This document shows, in pieces, positions 60,287 to 64,000 of a stretch of 64,000 nucleotides of DNA. The position numbers and the translations under genes are program-made. The stretch is taken from contig NZ_CP046224.1 in NCBI RefSeq assembly GCF_012562605.1, positions 177,304 to 241,303 on the forward strand, in the 5' to 3' direction. Source of the stretch: Enterobacteriaceae endosymbiont of Plateumaris sericea. Lineage in GTDB: Bacteria; Pseudomonadota; Gammaproteobacteria; Enterobacterales; Enterobacteriaceae. Numbering within the stretch: position 1 is the stretch's first letter; every line of letters starts with the position of its first letter. The notes beneath the pieces were generated by a model that saw nothing but the letters and a program-made list of their open reading frames with translations, searched no databases and was not told the DNA's origin.

Positions 60287-62995
60287 ATGAATAATTATAA
60301 TAGGAGTCTTACAAAAAATTTTTTAGATACAAATATTTCTTACATAGAAGAATTATATCAAAAATTTTTAACAGATCCTTATTCTATAGATGAATCTTGG
60401 AGAAATTTTTTTCAAATATTTATAAATAATTTAAATAGTAATCAAACAGATTATTTTAATCAAAAAAATATTAATAATAACTATAAAAATGATTTATATT
60501 TTATAGAAAAAATAAATCAATTAATTAATAATTTCAGATTGTTAGGTCATTATTATGCTAATATAAATCCTTTACAACTTCACAAAAAAAAATTAAGTAA
60601 TATTTTTAATATAGAAAATTATGGATTTAATAATGAAAATTTAAATAAAAAATTTAAAATAAATAATTTTTTTAAAAAAATGTCAATAATTGATATTTAT
60701 TATTTTTTTAAAAATATATATTGTAGTTCTATTGGCATAGAATATATGCATATATATTTTCATGAAAGAATTTGGATTCAAAATAAAATAGAACTAATAA
60801 AAAAAAATTTTTATGATAATGAAAAAAAAATATTTTTAGAAGAATTAATTACATCAACAATATTTGAAAAATTTATAAGTAAAAAATTTCCAGGAGCAAA
60901 AAGATTTTCTTTAGAAGGATGTGATGTTTTAATTCCAATGTTAAAAGAAATAATCCGTTATTCAAGTAATAATGAAAATAATATAACAGAAATAATATTA
61001 GGTATGGCTCATAGAGGAAGATTAAATGTTTTAATTAATATTATGGGTAAAAAAATTAAAGATATTATGAATGAATTTTCTAATATTATTACAAGTAAAA
61101 ATTATATAGATGATGTAAAATATCATGTAGGATATAATTGTAGTATAAAGATAAAAAATAGAATAATAAAATTACAATTAGCATTTAACCCATCACATTT
61201 AGAAGTAATTAATTCTATTGTAATGGGCATAACGAGAGCAAAAAATGATTGTTTAAAAGAGAATAATCAAAATAATAAAATATTACCTATTAATATACAT
61301 GGTGATTCTTCTATTATAGGACAAGGAGTAGTACAAGAAGTTTTAAATATGTCTAATACTAGAGGATATAGTGTTAATGGAACAATTCATATTATTATTA
61401 ATAATCAAATAGGATTTACAACTTCAAATATTAAAGATACTAGATCTAGTTATTATTGTAGTGATATAGCTAAAATGATTCAGTCTCCTGTATTTCATGT
61501 AAATGCTGATAATATAGAAGATGTAATATTTATATCTCGTATAGCTATTGATTTTAGAAATACATTTAATAGAGATGTTTTTATAGATTTAGTTTCTTAT
61601 AGAAGATATGGACATCATGAATCTGATGATCCTTATATAACACAACCAATAATGTATTATAAAATTAAAAATCATTTAATAGCCCAAGAATTATATTCTT
61701 CTAAATTAATTTTAGATAAAATAATAGATAAAAATGATTATTTAAATTTAATAACAAAATATTATAATTTACTTAATAAAGGTGATTATATAATAAAAAC
61801 TAATCTAATTAAAAATCATCAAAATAAATTAAATAACCAAAAAATTATTAATAAAAAATATTTAAAAAATTTATTAATTAAAATTAGTACTATTCCTAAA
61901 AATTTTAATGCACATCCTAGAATAAAAAAAATTTTTTTAGATAGAATAAATACAGTAAATACAAAAATTAACTGGGGAACAGCAGAAAATTTAGCATATG
62001 CTAATATTATAAATAATGGAATTTCATGTCGTTTAACTGGACAAGATGTAAAAAGAGGTACTTTTTCACATAGACATGCTGTTATATATGACCAATTAAA
62101 TGGAAATTCTTACTATCCTTTAAAAAATATTAAAAAAAAACAAGGAACATTTTATATTTATAATTCTATTTTATCAGAAGAAGCTATTTTAGGATTCGAA
62201 TATGGTTATTCTATAACTAATTCAAATACATTAACAATTTGGGAAAGTCAATTTGGAGATTTTTCTAATGGAGCACAAATTATTATAGATCAATTTATTA
62301 GTTCAGGTGAAAAAAAATGGAATTATAAATCAGGTTTAATAATAATGTTACCTCATGGTTATGATGGTCAAGGTCCTGAACATTCTTCTGCTAGAATAGA
62401 AAGATATCTACAATTAAGTGCAGAAAATAATATAAAGATTTGTATACCATCTAACGCTTCACAAATATATCATTTACTATATGAACAAGCATTTAATATA
62501 GATAAAAAACCACTTATTATTATTTCTGCAAAATCTCTTTTAAGATATGATTTAGCTACATCAACTTTAGATGATTTAATAAATAAAAAATTTTTTTCTG
62601 TTATAGATGATAATAAAATTAATATAAATATTAAACGTATTATTTTTTGTTCAGGAAAAATATATTATGATTTATTAAATTATAGAAATAATATAGAAGA
62701 ATGTAATATATTAATTATTAGAATTGAACAATTATATCCATTTCCATTAAAAAATTTAAATAAGATTTTTAAAAAATATAAAATAATTAATAATATTTTT
62801 TGGTGTCAAGAAGAACCTATGAATCAAGGAGCTTGGAATTATATTCAATATAATTTTCAAAAAAATTTTTCCTGTACAATTAATTATATAGGTAGAACTG
62901 AATCTGCTTCTTCAGCTACAGGTCATTTATCTATACATAAACAAGAACAACAAAAAATATTATACTCAGCATTTGATATTAAAAAAACTTTATAA
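60287..62995 (+). CDS. sucA: 2-oxoglutarate dehydrogenase E1 component
   Basis: SucA is the ThDP-dependent decarboxylase of the 2-oxoglutarate dehydrogenase complex. The 902 residues (E. coli 933) begin with the E2-contact N-terminus (YIEELYQKFLTDPYSIDESW). Then come KFPGAKRFSLEGCDVLIPM, the ThDP region with LGMAHRGRLNVL, IHGDSSIIGQGVVQE and INNQIGFTTSN, and the pyrimidine-binding domain with ESQFGDFSNGAQIIIDQF. The roughly 30 missing residues are in the linker after the N-terminus. It supplies succinyl-CoA, needed for lysine/diaminopimelate synthesis together with dapF. sucB follows after 35 bases. Confidence 0.97.
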   Translation: MNNYNRSLTKNFLDTNISYIEELYQKFLTDPYSIDESWRNFFQIFINNLNSNQTDYFNQKNINNNYKNDLYFIEKINQLINNFRLLGHYYANINPLQLHKKKLSNIFNIENYGFNNENLNKKFKINNFFKKMSIIDIYYFFKNIYCSSIGIEYMHIYFHERIWIQNKIELIKKNFYDNEKKIFLEELITSTIFEKFISKKFPGAKRFSLEGCDVLIPMLKEIIRYSSNNENNITEIILGMAHRGRLNVLINIMGKKIKDIMNEFSNIITSKNYIDDVKYHVGYNCSIKIKNRIIKLQLAFNPSHLEVINSIVMGITRAKNDCLKENNQNNKILPINIHGDSSIIGQGVVQEVLNMSNTRGYSVNGTIHIIINNQIGFTTSNIKDTRSSYYCSDIAKMIQSPVFHVNADNIEDVIFISRIAIDFRNTFNRDVFIDLVSYRRYGHHESDDPYITQPIMYYKIKNHLIAQELYSSKLILDKIIDKNDYLNLITKYYNLLNKGDYIIKTNLIKNHQNKLNNQKIINKKYLKNLLIKISTIPKNFNAHPRIKKIFLDRINTVNTKINWGTAENLAYANIINNGISCRLTGQDVKRGTFSHRHAVIYDQLNGNSYYPLKNIKKKQGTFYIYNSILSEEAILGFEYGYSITNSNTLTIWESQFGDFSNGAQIIIDQFISSGEKKWNYKSGLIIMLPHGYDGQGPEHSSARIERYLQLSAENNIKICIPSNASQIYHLLYEQAFNIDKKPLIIISAKSLLRYDLATSTLDDLINKKFFSVIDDNKININIKRIIFCSGKIYYDLLNYRNNIEECNILIIRIEQLYPFPLKNLNKIFKKYKIINNIFWCQEEPMNQGAWNYIQYNFQKNFSCTINYIGRTESASSATGHLSIHKQEQQKILYSAFDIKKTL

Positions 62996-63030
62996 AAAAT
63001 AAAATTTTATAAAAAATTAGGATAAATTTA

Positions 63031-64000
63031 ATGAATATAATTAATATTATTGTCCCAGAATTACCAGAATCAGTTAATAATGCTATTATAATTAAATGGC
63101 ATAAAAAACCAGGAGATAAAATATATCTTGATGATATTCTTGTAGAATTAGAAACAGATAAAGTGGTATTAGAAATACCTGCTACTAATAACGGTGTGTT
63201 AAATAGTATTTTAATTAACAATGGTAATATTGTACAATCTCAACAAATAATAGGTACGATAAATTTAAAAAAAAATTTAGATCAAAATATTAAATTAAAC
63301 TTTATAGATAATAAAAAAAAAAAATTAAAAGAAAAAATAAGTAATTTAAATATAGAAAAAATTACAAATAAAACTATTAATGATTTTAGTCCATCTATTC
63401 GTAGAAAAATACAAAAAAATAATATTACTATAGAACAAATAAATAATTTTAATAATTCAAAAATAAACGAAATAAAAAATTTTAAAAAAAAAGAAGAAAA
63501 TATTTCATTAATTAATAATTATAAACGTGTTAAAATGACACAGATCAGAAAACATATTGCTAAAAGATTAATGGAATCAAAAAATAATTCTGTAATGTTA
63601 ACTACCTTTAATGAAGTTAATATGCAAAAAATTCTTCATATAAAACAAAAATATGGTGAACTATTTAAACAAAAATATAAAATTAAATTAGGTTTAACAT
63701 CTTTTCATGTTAAAGCTGTTTCTCAAGCTCTTAAATCTTTTCCTAAGCTTAATGCATTTATAGATGGAGAAGATATCATTTATAATAAAATATATAATAT
63801 TAATATTGCATTATCAACAGAAAGAGGATTATTAGCTCCTATTATAAAAAATACTAATAATTTATCTTTAATTGATATTGAAAAAAAAATAAAGGAATTA
63901 GTTACTAAAGGAAATACAAATAAATTATCTATTGATGATTTATCTAGTGGTAATTTTACTATTACTAATGGGGGTGTTTTTGGTTCTCTTATGTCTACAC
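63031..64000 (+). CDS. sucB: 2-oxoglutarate dehydrogenase E2 (dihydrolipoyl succinyltransferase), 3' end outside window
   Basis: SucB transfers the succinyl group to CoA via a swinging lipoyl arm. The frame is open from the ATG at 63031 (AGGATAAATTTA before it) to the last base, giving 323 residues of the about 405 expected. The lipoyl domain has Lys44 in ELETDKVVLEIPA. An Asn/Lys-rich linker leads to the E1/E3-binding domain FSPSIRRKIQKNNI (about 119-140). The catalytic domain begins near RVKMTQIRKHIAKRLMESK. The catalytic His-Asp motif lies beyond the window. Confidence 0.96.
   Translation, partial: MNIINIIVPELPESVNNAIIIKWHKKPGDKIYLDDILVELETDKVVLEIPATNNGVLNSILINNGNIVQSQQIIGTINLKKNLDQNIKLNFIDNKKKKLKEKISNLNIEKITNKTINDFSPSIRRKIQKNNITIEQINNFNNSKINEIKNFKKKEENISLINNYKRVKMTQIRKHIAKRLMESKNNSVMLTTFNEVNMQKILHIKQKYGELFKQKYKIKLGLTSFHVKAVSQALKSFPKLNAFIDGEDIIYNKIYNINIALSTERGLLAPIIKNTNNLSLIDIEKKIKELVTKGNTNKLSIDDLSSGNFTITNGGVFGSLMST

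Noticed and set aside
62979-63221. Minus-strand frame across the sucA/sucB junction
   Set aside because: It is antisense to the SucB lipoyl domain, which is clearly coding on the plus strand.

Overview
This window is a very AT-rich stretch of a reduced enterobacterial-type (Enterobacterales, Gammaproteobacteria) chromosome. Almost every protein aligns along its whole length with an Escherichia coli family. Many neighbour pairs keep E. coli order: yajC-secD-secF, surA-rsmA-apaG-apaH, lepA-lepB-rnc-era-acpS, orn-tRNA-Gly-mutL-miaA-hflK-hflC-purA-rlmB, dcuA/groES-groEL-efp, fabA-ompA, carA-carB, ilvG-M-E-D-C, prfB-lysS, dapF-uvrD-corA, sucA-sucB. Genes that normally sit inside these blocks have been removed cleanly. 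No mobile element, phage gene or CRISPR array is visible. This fits a long-term heritable nutritional symbiont of an insect (Buchnera/Ishikawaella-like lifestyle). I cannot name the species from sequence alone.

Layout: 1-5 kb holds the 3' part of aroC, a peroxiredoxin, and yajC-secD-secF. 5-11 kb holds RNA methyltransferases, apaGH, surA, djlA and acpS. 11-18.4 kb is the era/rnc/lepB/lepA operon, prlC and rlmB. 18.5-25.7 kb holds purA, shortened hflC and hflK, miaA, mutL, tRNA-Gly, orn and efp. 26-30.2 kb holds groEL-groES with a heat-shock-type promoter, dcuA, tRNA-Phe and fabA. 30.4-37.9 kb holds ompA, ygfZ, carB, carA and gmhA. 37.9-45 kb is a branched-chain amino-acid block (ilvC, ilvD, ilvE, ilvM, ilvG) and tRNA-Trp. 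45-51.3 kb holds purH, fpr, tpiA, lysS, prfB (with its programmed frameshift) and an isoleucine tRNA with a CAU anticodon. 51.3-64 kb holds degP, rpiA, dapF, uvrD, corA, ansP, sucA and the start of sucB.

Together the genes point to a cell that makes amino-acid precursors (chorismate, the valine/isoleucine pathway minus ilvA, carbamoyl phosphate, meso-diaminopimelate) and purines (purH, purA). It keeps a real envelope: Sec translocase, signal peptidase, SurA, DegP, OmpA, FabA and GmhA. It has two importers relevant to nutrient exchange (DcuA for C4-dicarboxylates/aspartate, AnsP for asparagine). Vitamin B6 genes pdxA and pdxJ are both missing from their usual places although the PLP enzyme IlvE is kept.

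No undescribed biological system is evident. The points most worth a second look are: an 11-T homopolymer that separates the likely original secF start from the rest of the gene; parallel loss of the C-terminal half of both HflK and HflC; a motif-IV Asn-to-Ser change in RsmA; a relic-like hairpin upstream of ilvG without a leader peptide; and a long Tyr/Asn-rich linker in DjlA.
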